From: CAZPEV01 sp964585635
Lineage (GTDB): Bacteria; Zixibacteria; MSB-5A5; GN15; JAAZOE01
Length of the DNA: 31,595 nucleotides
Direction: 5' to 3'
NCBI GenBank assembly: GCA_964585635.1
Contig: CAZPEV010000015.1
Span: 1 to 31,595, forward strand
How positions within the stretch are numbered: the first letter of the stretch is position 1; every line of letters starts with the position of its first letter. Positions 16,271-24,149 of this stretch are shown here, piece after piece. The notes under the pieces are model-generated. The model worked only from the letters and a program-made list of their open reading frames with translations, was not told the DNA's origin and ran no database searches. Made by a program: the position numbers and the translations under genes.

Positions 16271-16515
16271 CGTGCACTCCTGTTAAGCCATCACCGCCCG
16301 ACATGTTTCCACGTCGAGAAGCAGATGTTTCCCTCCGATTCCATAAAGGATAACCTGTCAAGATTTCTTGCGCAACGGATGTTTTCAACGATGCCGTGCT
16401 TGGCGCACGCCTTCATGCGCCCAGGATTATTCATCCCGACCGACATCAACTTCATCCGAAGACAAATAATAGTGGGAAAAACCGCCCCTTTCCCCTATGT
16501 TTCCTTCAACTGACT

Positions 16516-17202
16516 ATGAACATTCCGGGAAACGGGTATTATTCCGAAAAGCTATCGGGCGACCGCCTTCGGCGCTGCTATGAGATCGCCCCGCCGCCGG
16601 TCGTGGCCTACCTGCAGGCCGAAATCGATTATGTCCTGACCAAGACCGCTTCCCACCAGTTCGCGCTCGAACTAGGTTGCGGCTATGGACGGGTTTTGCG
16701 GCCGCTGGCTCGGCACGTCCGTGCCCTCGTCGGCATCGACATTTCGCTTCCCAGCCTGCGGCTGGCCGCTCATTTTCTCGACTGCTTCCCATCCTGCCGT
16801 CTCGCGGTCATGGATGCCATCAGCATGGGATTTCCAGACGGCGCCTTTGACCTTGTTATTTGCATCCAGAACGGCATATCCGCCTTTGGTGTGAACCAGC
16901 AGGCGTTGGTCGGCGAGGCGTTGCGCGTGACCAGGCGCGGCGGCACCGTTCTGTTTTCAAGTTATTCGGAGAAATTCTGGGAACACCGACTGACATGGTT
17001 TCGCTTGCAGGCAGAGCATGGCCTTATCGGCGAGATCGACGAGACCGCCACCGGCAACGGCGTCATCGTCTGCAAGGATGGCTTCCGCGCCACGACCGTC
17101 ACCCCGGACGATTTCCAGCGTCTCGCGGCGCACCACAACATCGCCCCCCGAATCATAGAAGTAAATAATAGCAGCCTATTCTGCGAGATGACCGTGCCAT
17201 AG
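16516..17202 (+). CDS. class I SAM-dependent methyltransferase
   Basis: 228 residues from the ATG at 16516 (a longer frame extends upstream but its extra residues look non-coding). Motif I is LELGCGYGR (51-59), the acidic end of strand 2 is GIDIS (73-77), then MDAISMGFPDGAFDLVICIQ gives motifs II and III. LRVTRRGGTVLFSSYS matches the post-motif region. This is a methyltransfer-11/25-type domain, acting on small molecules or lipids in many bacteria. No Shine-Dalgarno sequence is obvious. It stands alone, so the substrate cannot be inferred. Confidence 0.85.
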   Translation: MNIPGNGYYSEKLSGDRLRRCYEIAPPPVVAYLQAEIDYVLTKTASHQFALELGCGYGRVLRPLARHVRALVGIDISLPSLRLAAHFLDCFPSCRLAVMDAISMGFPDGAFDLVICIQNGISAFGVNQQALVGEALRVTRRGGTVLFSSYSEKFWEHRLTWFRLQAEHGLIGEIDETATGNGVIVCKDGFRATTVTPDDFQRLAAHHNIAPRIIEVNNSSLFCEMTVP

Positions 17203-17241
17203 TGAGCATCAGCGGAACGGCTGAACATGATGCGTCCGGTG

Positions 17242-17261
17242 GCCCATCATTTATGATGGGC
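17242..17261 (+). repeat. perfect hairpin, family 2, copy A
   Basis: GCCCATCAT (17242-17250) pairs perfectly with ATGATGGGC (17253-17261) across a two-base TT loop. It is preceded by CCGGTGG. The same flank precedes the hairpin at 18375, although the two stems differ. Confidence 0.75.
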
Positions 17262-17266
17262 AGCTT

Positions 17267-17309
17267 GTAGGGCAGGAGCCCGCCGCGGCGGGTGCTCCTG
17301 CCTATTCAC
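17267..17309 (+). repeat. intergenic palindromic repeat, family 1, copy 2
   Basis: Close copy of 11488-11529: GTAGG, CAGGAGCCCGCCGC, then GGTGCTCCTGCCTATTC. The outer arms are GGCAGGAGC and GCTCCTGCC. The T-to-G change in the left arm is matched by an A-to-C change in the right arm, so pairing is kept. Confidence 0.8.
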
Positions 17310-17363
17310 TTGTCGCCGCAGGCGGGCCGACGTGGCGATCTCATCTTGAAGATACCATATCTT

Positions 17364-17427
17364 ATGTCAAGGATTCTTGCTCCGGGTAGGTACCGGGTCT
17401 GATGTCATAGATTTTTGTTCCGGGTAG
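17364..17427 (+). repeat. two-copy imperfect direct repeat (26 bases each)
   Basis: 17364-17389 and 17402-17427 match at 22 of 26 positions, sharing ATGTCA and TCCGGGTAG. The spacer is 12 bases. Only two copies are present. Confidence 0.75.
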
Positions 17428-17559
17428 TGGCGCGTGGCACGCGCCCGCTTTCTTGTCACCGCCGCAACGGGCGCTCCTGACTAATCAGATGATATCATTC
17501 ATTATTGCGCGGCCCATCCTCTCCCCCGTCATCGCCGAAACCCCCCCGCCAGCCAAAAG

Positions 17560-18210
17560 CTATTTGTTCAAGATTGAATAAAGTTCGGGACAGCATTCAT
17601 GACAATAGGCCATGAACAGGTCGTTTTCCCCCTTCTCCATTTCCGCGTAGGGCACCAGGTCTTGCTCTGGCGGGATATCCAACCCGGCCGCACGTGCTTT
17701 TTCCCAATGCTCCTTCTGAACCGGCGTGTAGGTCTGATCGAACATCTCTCTTATTCTGTGTGGGTATACTGCGCCCAAAGCAGCACCTTGCTCCGAATAT
17801 TGCCAGGCTAAATCCTCCGCGGTCTTGGGAGGCAATTTATCCATCCCGTGCTCGATGAAATATCTACGGGAATCGCCAACATAGCCCACTCGTGCAATGA
17901 ATTCCGCGCCCACATAGTCTGCGAACGTCATCGAATCACGCAAGAAATCCGCCATTAGACGCTTTGACAACTCCGTGAAGTATTCCTTGACCGCGCCCGC
18001 CGGCCCAAACGTTCCCAGAAATGCATGTCCAAAGGCATCAAGATCAGTAGCATGCCTTGCGCCCAATATTCCGCCGACATGAAAAAAATAGCCCCATAAT
18101 CCATGGCACTGACCATATTTCAGGTATGGTTTGCCCAGTAAAGGTTTATTGATCTGCTCCTTGATTCTTATTCGTGCCACAATTCGGGCGTACCCGATTA
18201 TTTTCTCCAT
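17560..18210 (-). CDS. hypothetical protein, no family recognised
   Basis: 216 residues, start ATG at 18210 following GAAAGGGGGTGAGTAA. No signal peptide or membrane segment is evident. The middle is mainly helical (AVKEYFTELSKRLMADFLRD, DYVGAEFIARVGYVGDSRR). Cysteines cluster near the C-terminus (YCHECCPELYS), with another in the QCHGLWGYFFHVGG segment near residue 40, and several histidines are present. Together these might bind a metal, but no known motif fits exactly. It lies in a repeat-rich gap with no operon partner and appears less GC-rich than its neighbours. Function unknown. Confidence 0.6.
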   Translation of the reverse strand: MEKIIGYARIVARIRIKEQINKPLLGKPYLKYGQCHGLWGYFFHVGGILGARHATDLDAFGHAFLGTFGPAGAVKEYFTELSKRLMADFLRDSMTFADYVGAEFIARVGYVGDSRRYFIEHGMDKLPPKTAEDLAWQYSEQGAALGAVYPHRIREMFDQTYTPVQKEHWEKARAAGLDIPPEQDLVPYAEMEKGENDLFMAYCHECCPELYSILNK

Positions 18211-18601
18211 GCTTTACTCACCCCCTTTCCTAATGTGCGCAACCCAACAATAAATGTGACAAATGGCAAAACCTCCGCTTTGCTGTGAATGGTTCTCGCT
18301 ATAGTGGCGAATGATTTTCAACACTCCCCAAATCCCTTACCACCAGTATCACTTATGCTCCCCTGGACCGGTGGCCCACCTCAGCCTTGCTGAGGTGGGT
18401 TCCCGCAACCGTGGCGAACGTCTTTTCAATGCTCCTGAACGTCCTGGGCTTCCGCCAAACAGCGCGACGTCGAGGACAAATAGAAAACCTGCGATTTTCA
18501 TTGCGTCCAACCAATGGCCCATCGCCAATGATGGATTTGTCTTCTTCTCGACCCATAGGCATCCATTGCGGGTGGCATCACGATATTCTGTGTCAGCCGA
18601 T
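18211..18601. other. gene-free gap with hairpin repeats
   Basis: No gene seen. It holds a perfect 10-bp hairpin at 18375-18399 and a degenerate relative of hairpin copy A near 18515-18534 (GGCCCATCG, then ATGATGG). No protein-coding frame here is convincing. Confidence 0.65.
18375..18399 (+). repeat. perfect hairpin, family 2, copy B
   Basis: CCCACCTCAG (18375-18384) pairs perfectly with CTGAGGTGGG (18390-18399) over a five-base loop. It is preceded by CCGGTGG, as in copy A. Confidence 0.8.
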
Positions 18602-19036
18602 CTATTTAAACAAATTTCGCAGCCGACTGAGGAAGGAACCGGATCTCATCCTCGTCAATGTGCGCGCCCATTTGTCTTCGACTTGGTACTTCCGTTCCAG
18701 ATTCCTCTCCGTCTTTCTCATTAGCTCCAGAACTCGCTCCTCCTCATTCTCATCCAGCCAAAACCCATGCTTATTTTCACAGAACTCCAGTTCCAGATCA
18801 TAGAGGCGGTACTTGAATCGTTTTAGGGATTTGGTGCAATGAGGGCATGCCATGGCTGTCGGAGAGGAACTGAAAATCATCGTACCCTTCAGGTCGTCTT
18901 GGTCGAGGGCCTCATCTTCGAGTTGATCCAGCTCCTGATAATCCAACCACATCCCTTTGCACACTTGGCAATAGTCAACTTCGATACCATGCCGTATGCC
19001 CTTGACCAAGTCATTGCTGCATTTTGGACACTTCAT
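18602..19036 (-). CDS. zinc-ribbon protein of the zf-TFIIB family
   Basis: 144 residues from the ATG at 19036, which follows AAGGAAAG. Two zinc-ribbon repeats are visible. The first has Cys3 and Cys6 (CPKC) with Cys23 and Cys26 (CQVCKGMWLD). The second has Cys64 and Cys67 (CPHC) with Cys86 and a His at 90 in place of the last Cys (CENKHGFWLD). The [K/H]G.WLD motif is diagnostic of this family. A basic, helical C-terminus follows (residues 105-144, ending SRLRNLFK). Family members are small cytoplasmic proteins of unknown role; the resemblance to eukaryotic TFIIB is structural only. It has no operon partner, with gaps on both sides. Confidence 0.85.
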   Translation of the reverse strand: MKCPKCSNDLVKGIRHGIEVDYCQVCKGMWLDYQELDQLEDEALDQDDLKGTMIFSSSPTAMACPHCTKSLKRFKYRLYDLELEFCENKHGFWLDENEEERVLELMRKTERNLERKYQVEDKWARTLTRMRSGSFLSRLRNLFK

Positions 19037-19732
19037 TCTCTTTCCTTTGCTTGTTTCCAACAAAAATCAGATTGTTCCGCATAAGATGCGGAGCATCGTT
19101 TTCCGATCCGAATGACAAGCCGATTGATTCGTCCTGTGTCATGTCGTCGTCACCGATTTATGAGTCCGCAACGCCGCCGGTCCTGCTGTTTTTGCCATGT
19201 GATGCACCATAAATTTAACACAATTGACCCAATGGGGCAAGTATTTTGCACTTGGCGCGTGTGCCACGCCCAAACTCGTTTGGGCGTGTCTTTGTGCCGG
19301 GAACTCCTGACCATTTCACTACAACATCGATGTTGAACGCAACTCCGCCCGCTTTATTGGGGGTAACCCCATAAAGGAATATTTATGCCTATGAACCAAA
19401 AACCCAGGTGCAGCTCTCCCCTCCGTCGGGATGGGCAGGGGGAGGGGCAGCATGCGGGGCCGGAAAACCAAAATCGTGGGATCCCGCGAAAATGCCAAAA
19501 CGAATCCAATCATTTCCGGCCCCGACCACCATATCCTATTGCACGACATATGAATGCCGTTCGCTTGATCCCTCCGCAACCCCTCTCCTCGGGAAGAGGG
19601 GCCTGGGGTGAGGGCGGCCCGCCTCACAAAAATGAACGAAGGAACCCAATTCCCGGCAATTCCATTAATGGTATATTGTTACAAGGGAATTTCGTGAACG
19701 CACCCCTTTGCGAAATGCAGTCGCCTTACACC
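19037..19732. other. gene-free gap with GC-rich hairpins
   Basis: No gene supported. It holds the perfect hairpin at 19265-19288, a CT/GA-rich imperfect hairpin at about 19414-19448, and a second at 19580-19601 (CCCCTCT with AGAGGGG) followed by CCTGGGGTGAGGG, a motif common in intergenic repeats. Frames crossing it on the plus strand contain no recognisable domain. Confidence 0.65.
19265..19288 (+). repeat. perfect hairpin, family 2, copy C
   Basis: CACGCCCAAA (19265-19274) pairs perfectly with TTTGGGCGTG (19279-19288) over the loop CTCG. It is preceded by GCGCGTGTGC. A run TCTTTGTG follows, which is too mixed for a good terminator. Confidence 0.75.
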
Positions 19733-21139
19733 CTATACCTTCACATGCAGCCACTGCCCGCGGCGGTAATAGGCGTAGTAAAGAAGCGCCGAGGTCATCA
19801 AGGCCCCGGTCAGCGACCACCAGACGGCCGTCTGATCCAACCCCAGCACCTGCGTCGTGACATAGACCGCCGGGATTTCCAGCACCCACGAGTGAAGGAT
19901 ATTCAGCACCATCGTCGGACGATTCTCCCCCACCCCGGTGTAGACGTTCTCCACCATCAGGTACAGGCCGAGGAAAGGCAGCCCCAACGCCAGTATCCGC
20001 AGCACGGCGGTGCCATATTCCTGGATTTCCGGCTGGCTGAAAAACAGGCCGGTGATCGGTCGGGCAAACGCAAAGGTCATCAGCGCCATGAAACTCATGA
20101 TGCCGATCCCCAAAAGAATCGCCTGGTTGGCCGTCTGCCGGGCGCGGGCGATCTTATTCGCTCCCAAATTATGTCCGATCAGGGCCGACAGCCCCAGGCC
20201 GATTCCAACCATGAAGGTCGTGCCCAAATTGGAGACTCGCATGCCGACGCCATAGGCGGCCACCACGTTGACACCGAAGAAAGTGATCATCGGCATGACA
20301 ATCAGACGCGCCAACGAAAAAGAGAGCGAACCGATGGCCGACGGCAGACCGATCTTGAGCATCAGCCACATGCGGCCCCAATTGAGCGGCTGGCTGCGGC
20401 GCCGGTGGAGACGGACGTTGGCGCCGCCGGCATAGAAGATGATCAATCCGGCAATGAAAGCCGCGGCAAAGGAAATGTTGACCGCCCAGGCGGCTCCCGC
20501 CACACCCATCTTCGGAAAAATCCACCAGCCGAAGATGAGGAATGGATCGAGGATCATGTTGAGGACGTTAAAGGCGATCATCAGCACCATCGCCTTGATC
20601 GGATTGGCCACCCCGCGCAACGCGGTAAAAATGGTATAGGTGGCAAAATTAAATCCCAATCCGATGAAGATGATCCGCCCAAACGTAATCCCCATGTCCA
20701 GGACATCGCCTTTGGCCCCCAGGAGGCGCAGAAGCGAGGGGGTGATAAGGTATCCGAAAATGCCGAAGAAAAAGGCCGCGATCCATTTGAGCAAAATAGC
20801 TTCTTTGATCGCCATCTCGGTCTCGGTGATGTCCCGTTCGCCGTAGCGGCGCGAGATGATCGCCACCGATCCGCTGCCGACGGCGGAATTGGCCGAATAG
20901 ATCACCCAGAAGACCGGGCCCAATATAGTGATGGCCGCGACCGGTTCCGGCCCCATGCGCGACAACCAGAAGGCGTTGACCAGCTCATATATGTTCCCCA
21001 GCCCGAAGCCGATCATCGACGGCAGGCCCATGCTCAAGATTGATTTAAGAATCGGCCCTTCGGTGTGGTCCTTGCCATTGGCCGCGACAACCGGTTCCGA
21101 TTCTCGTCCTCCGTCGATTTGTATGCTATCGCTTGACAT
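19733..21139 (-). CDS. MATE family efflux transporter
   Basis: 468 residues with twelve predicted membrane helices, the usual MATE size. Features include ILSMGLPSMIGFGLGNIYELVNAFWLS at the first helix, SVAIISRRYGERD, and FTALRGVANPIKAMVLMIAFNVLNMILDPFLIFG; the second half starts near KIGLPSAIGSLSFSLARLI. Members expel drugs or metabolites with Na+ or H+ antiport. The start ATG lies 14 bases inside the 3' end of the LarA-like gene, so translation is probably coupled. No drug-resistance regulator is adjacent. Substrate unknown. Confidence 0.92.
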   Translation of the reverse strand: MSSDSIQIDGGRESEPVVAANGKDHTEGPILKSILSMGLPSMIGFGLGNIYELVNAFWLSRMGPEPVAAITILGPVFWVIYSANSAVGSGSVAIISRRYGERDITETEMAIKEAILLKWIAAFFFGIFGYLITPSLLRLLGAKGDVLDMGITFGRIIFIGLGFNFATYTIFTALRGVANPIKAMVLMIAFNVLNMILDPFLIFGWWIFPKMGVAGAAWAVNISFAAAFIAGLIIFYAGGANVRLHRRRSQPLNWGRMWLMLKIGLPSAIGSLSFSLARLIVMPMITFFGVNVVAAYGVGMRVSNLGTTFMVGIGLGLSALIGHNLGANKIARARQTANQAILLGIGIMSFMALMTFAFARPITGLFFSQPEIQEYGTAVLRILALGLPFLGLYLMVENVYTGVGENRPTMVLNILHSWVLEIPAVYVTTQVLGLDQTAVWWSLTGALMTSALLYYAYYRRGQWLHVKV

Positions 21140-22400
21140 GAGGTATGATCAACGGACCATGAGGAAGGATCGCGATCTCAGTCTGGCTGGACGCCTGGTC
21201 AACCAGTCGTGTCAACGCCTCTTCCACCGTCGCCGCGTACTCCAGCCGACACCGTTCCGTTACCTCCCGTCCCAGGTTCGACACCAGGATGATGCGACCG
21301 GCGGCCAGTATCTGCAACAACCGCTGCACCTGCCAGCGATCATCAATTACACCGCTATCATTCGCCAAATGGGCCAGCAAAGCTTCATTCGTCATGGGAC
21401 AGGTCAACAATTCCTCGAAACGGCTGCCGGGCGGGACACCCCGGGCGCATTCCGAGGCCATCACGATCGTCCCTCCGGTCGCGACGATCTGGAGAGCCGC
21501 CTCCATCCCCTTGACCGCCTGGTACAGGTTTTGGTCAAGCGGATGGCCGGCGTTGGAGGTCACGACGATGGGAAAGCGCCGGTCGACGGCGACTTCAGAC
21601 CACTGCCGGGCCTGCCGCACCCCGGCGCGATGGGCCTCGATATAGTGCCCCGCGAAGACGGCCATTGGATTTTGCTCCTGGTCGAGGATGCAATTGATCA
21701 GAAAATCCGGGGGAGCCAACGCCGCCGCCTCGCGCATCAGCGACGAACTCAGGTTTCCCTCAATATCGCCATAGGCCGACGATCGATCATCGACGGCTGC
21801 AAAGGAATGGATACGATGGATAGTCTCAAGGCCGCAGATCGCCGGCGCAATCCCCTTGGCGCCGCCGGTATACCCCGCGAAAAAATGCGGCTCGATATGC
21901 CCCAGGACGATCCGCTTGTCGGCCTCGACATATCGGCGATTCATCGTCACCGGTGTGCCGTCCGCGAATATCCCGACGCGGATGAGATCATCGGCCCGGC
22001 TGTCGTGGCTGACAATCGTCATCCGGGAGGCAAGACTGCGGCAAAATATCTCATCCAATTCCGCTTTGGTATGCGGCACATGACTGCCCGATCCGGTGAC
22101 GACGGTCGTCCTCATGGGGACAAAGCCCAGGTAGTCGAACAAGGTGTGCAGCACAAACCGCATCGGCTTGTACGGCCGGGTGCCGTCGCTGGTGACGACG
22201 CAGAGGGAGTCATCAGGCCGAATCAACTCCCGCAGCGGCCGCGCCTGGATCGGATGGTCAAACGACCGACACAGGTCGGCGGCCGTCAGAGTGGATCGCT
22301 GGGGTGGCTCCCCGGCGATCATCGTGCACCGGGCCATGAACATCGAGAGATCGATGGTGAGGCCACCGCGGCCGTACGGCAGGCAAATCGTGTGTGCCAT
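21126..22400 (-). CDS. LarA-like nickel-pincer racemase family protein (DUF2088)
   Basis: 424 residues. LarA of Lactobacillus plantarum racemises lactate with a nickel-pincer nucleotide tethered to Lys184; His108 and His174 are catalytic and His200 binds nickel. Here GSHVPHT gives His107, GHIEPHFFAGYTGG gives His172, AKGI gives Lys182 and RIHSF gives His198. Spacing between the last three is identical to LarA. SDGTRPYK at 71-78 is another signature. A racemase or epimerase of a 2-hydroxyacid is likely; LarA homologues act on various substrates. larB, larC and larE, which make the cofactor, are absent from the window. The ATG at 22400 has no clear ribosome site, and it lies 39 bases beyond the tRNA-operon terminator. 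Confidence 0.87.
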   Translation of the reverse strand: MAHTICLPYGRGGLTIDLSMFMARCTMIAGEPPQRSTLTAADLCRSFDHPIQARPLRELIRPDDSLCVVTSDGTRPYKPMRFVLHTLFDYLGFVPMRTTVVTGSGSHVPHTKAELDEIFCRSLASRMTIVSHDSRADDLIRVGIFADGTPVTMNRRYVEADKRIVLGHIEPHFFAGYTGGAKGIAPAICGLETIHRIHSFAAVDDRSSAYGDIEGNLSSSLMREAAALAPPDFLINCILDQEQNPMAVFAGHYIEAHRAGVRQARQWSEVAVDRRFPIVVTSNAGHPLDQNLYQAVKGMEAALQIVATGGTIVMASECARGVPPGSRFEELLTCPMTNEALLAHLANDSGVIDDRWQVQRLLQILAAGRIILVSNLGREVTERCRLEYAATVEEALTRLVDQASSQTEIAILPHGPLIIPHVKR

Positions 22401-22438
22401 AGCACCCAATATAATCTGATTCCCTTCCGGCCGGGACG

Positions 22439-22460
22439 AAAAAAAGCCCCGTATGGGGCC
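22439..22460 (-). terminator. rho-independent terminator after tRNA-Tyr
   Basis: On the minus strand GGCCCC, the loop ATAC and GGGGC are followed by an uninterrupted run of seven T. It lies 13 bases beyond the tRNA-Tyr 3' end and 39 bases before the LarA-like start. Confidence 0.85.
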
Positions 22461-22472
22461 TCAGGTTGGTGG

Positions 22473-22557
22473 TGGTGGAGGGGGGAGGATTCGAACCTCC
22501 GAAGGCATCGCCGACAGATTTACAGTCTGTTCCCTTTGGCCACTCGGGAACCCCTCC
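22473..22557 (-). tRNA. tRNA-Tyr (GUA)
   Basis: Class II cloverleaf with a long variable arm. The acceptor GGAGGGG (22557-22551) pairs with CCCCTCC (22483-22477), the discriminator is A, and CCA follows in the DNA at 22475-22473. The anticodon loop CTGTAAA gives GTA. Confidence 0.95.
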
Positions 22558-22598
22558 AACATCTTCTATGTCTTGCGCTTGGGCCGGCCCTGTCAATC

Positions 22599-22671
22599 AG
22601 CCGGCGAGAGGACTCGAACCCCCGACAGGCTGATTACAAATCAGCTACTCTACCATCTGAGTTACGCCGGC
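22599..22671 (-). tRNA. tRNA-Thr (UGU)
   Basis: The acceptor GCCGGCG (22671-22665) pairs with CGCCGGC (22606-22600). The anticodon stem GCTGA/TCAGC encloses TTTGTAA, giving anticodon TGT. The discriminator is T and CCA is not encoded. The T-stem contains two G-T pairs. It lies 41 bases upstream of tRNA-Tyr on the same transcript. Confidence 0.95.
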
Positions 22672-22690
22672 TTTTCAAAAAACGCCTCGT

Positions 22691-22718
22691 AAGATACCTA
22701 TTCTCGCGCACCTGTCAA
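22691..22718 (-). promoter_or_regulatory. sigma-70-type promoter for tRNA-Thr/tRNA-Tyr
   Basis: A consensus TTGACA -35 box (22718-22713), a 16-base spacer and TATCTT (22696-22691) lie 19 bases upstream of tRNA-Thr. This matches a strong stable-RNA promoter. Confidence 0.65.
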
Positions 22719-22796
22719 GCTATTTTGTGGACCATTTCCTGGGCTGAGAGTAGCCGTGTGCCTCTCTCCTGTCCGTTATCCTGCTCACCTCATCGC

Positions 22797-24035
22797 TCAA
22801 TAATCCAGCCCCAGACGGAGACGCACCTCGTTATTGAATTCGTCCAGCGTTGCCCTCTGCTCCGGCGCAAGACGGTACTGCGTTCCCCGATACTCCAATA
22901 CGAAATAGACCACGACCGGATCCTTTTCATAGGCCGTGTATCGTCCGCCGAAGCTGTAGCGGTTCTTGACCGACCAAGTCTGGAACCTGTCCGCCAGCGC
23001 GGCATCATCAAAGCCCTCGTACCGGAAGGCCACTTCCATCGGGTGGGTCTTGGTAAACAGCCTGCGCGCCCGATACAGCCCGCGGCTCTTGACCTAGCTC
23101 TGACTAAAAATAATCGAATAGTAGACCGTAGCCGACAACACCCCCTCCCTAAATTCGTGGTCCATGGTTCCATATTTCTCTCGCCTCAGAGCCTTGATAT
23201 ATTCACCGTCCACCGTCAGATTTTTAAAGAACGGCACCACCAGGTTGATGCCGAGGTTCATCGTGGCGTTTCGGGTGACATGCCCCGGCTCACTCAGTTA
23301 GGCGCCAAACATGGTTATTAACTGATTCACCGGCGCCAGCGAAACGGCCCCGATATATGATTCCACGTTGCGAACCGGATCAGCATTGCGGATGATTACC
23401 GTCGTATCGAATAGCCCCGACTGAAACAGATGGCCCATCTGTTCGTCCCCCTTGTACAGGGTGACCGACACATCGAGCCCCATCCCTCCCGTGACGCCGA
23501 CCGTCGCGCCGACCTTCTTGGTTTCATAGGCGTCCTGTGTCATGGGGTCAGTCACCAAATGATTCTCAAAAACACCGAACGGTTGGGTGCGCTTGCCGAA
23601 TACCAGATAAAACGGCAGGCTGTCTCGGCGAAGGTCTCCATGAACCTCATCGACCGTCAGTTTCTCGTCACCCATGTTAAGGTAGTCGCCGATCCATTCG
23701 GAATTCAGCACGGCGATCCCGGACGCCCAATCGAGGAAATTGGTTTCAATACCAAGCTCGAAAATCCTCAGATAAAGGTCTGAAGTGGACTTGGACTCCG
23801 GGTATGACGCTCCCGGATATTTCATCCACCGCGCCTCGCCCTGAAGCGTCCCGGAGAGATTGATCCGATTGATCCACTCCAGTGCATTATTACCGCCCAA
23901 TTGCCCCGCCGGCGCTCCTGATGAATCAGTTCCAGCCGCGAATGAAGCCGGAGCTATTTCACCTTTTGCTTTCCCCAAGACTCCTTGGCAAAGGGGGAGG
24001 ATGAGCATGATTGCAATAAGCAACCGATGTCGCAT
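22797..24035 (-). pseudogene. LbtU-like outer-membrane barrel gene interrupted by two in-frame stops
   Basis: The frame starts at the ATG at 24035, behind a perfect AGGAGGT, and encodes a signal peptide (MRHRLLIAIMLILPLCQGVLG). It continues with LbtU-family features: FELGIETNFLDWASGIAVLNSEWIGD near 110-135, LPFYLVFGKRTQPFGVFENH and DPMTQDAYETKKVGATVGV. LbtU takes up the siderophore legiobactin in Legionella. TAA at codon 246 (23300-23298) breaks the frame after NQLITMFGA. The same frame then reads LSEPGHVTRNATMNLGINL to a TAG at codon 314 (23096-23094). After that it runs on through barrel-like strands (HPMEVAFRYEGF, SVKNRYSFGGRYTAYEK) to NNEVRLRLGLDY and TGA at 22797. No frameshift is needed. 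Decay or sequence error is more likely than recoding. A putative MFS exporter lies upstream on the same strand. Confidence 0.8.
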
Positions 24036-24149
24036 ACTGACCTCCTGAACAAACCGGCAGCCGACGGAATTTACATGCTGGGGATGGATAATGGCAACAA
24101 CTATAAGCCAACCGGGGATAGGCCAATCACCAACGGCTGTAGCCATGGC

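Larger units (their letters stand above)
17203..17559. other. gene-free, repeat-rich gap
   Basis: No gene seen. It holds a perfect hairpin (17242-17261), palindromic repeat copy 2 (17267-17309), a remnant of the CGTCATTGC element (about 17329-17342), a pair of imperfect direct repeats (17364-17427), and a GC-rich stretch ending in a family 1 fragment near 17470. Confidence 0.75.

Noticed and set aside
17364..17427. Possible CRISPR array
   Set aside because: Only two imperfect copies with a 12-base spacer and no cas genes in the window.
19385..21043. A 552-codon open frame on the plus strand
   Set aside because: It is opposite the MATE gene and its translation is rich in His, Arg, Gln and Asp with no domain, typical of antisense sequence.
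23094..23300. Stop-codon recoding (pyrrolysine, selenocysteine or read-through) in the barrel gene
   Set aside because: The two stops are TAA and TAG, no recoding hairpin is evident, and no other gene in the window needs recoding.
20928..23321. A 797-codon open frame on the plus strand
   Set aside because: It runs antisense through the MATE and LarA-like genes, two tRNAs and the barrel pseudogene. It is a by-product of codon bias in the true minus-strand genes.
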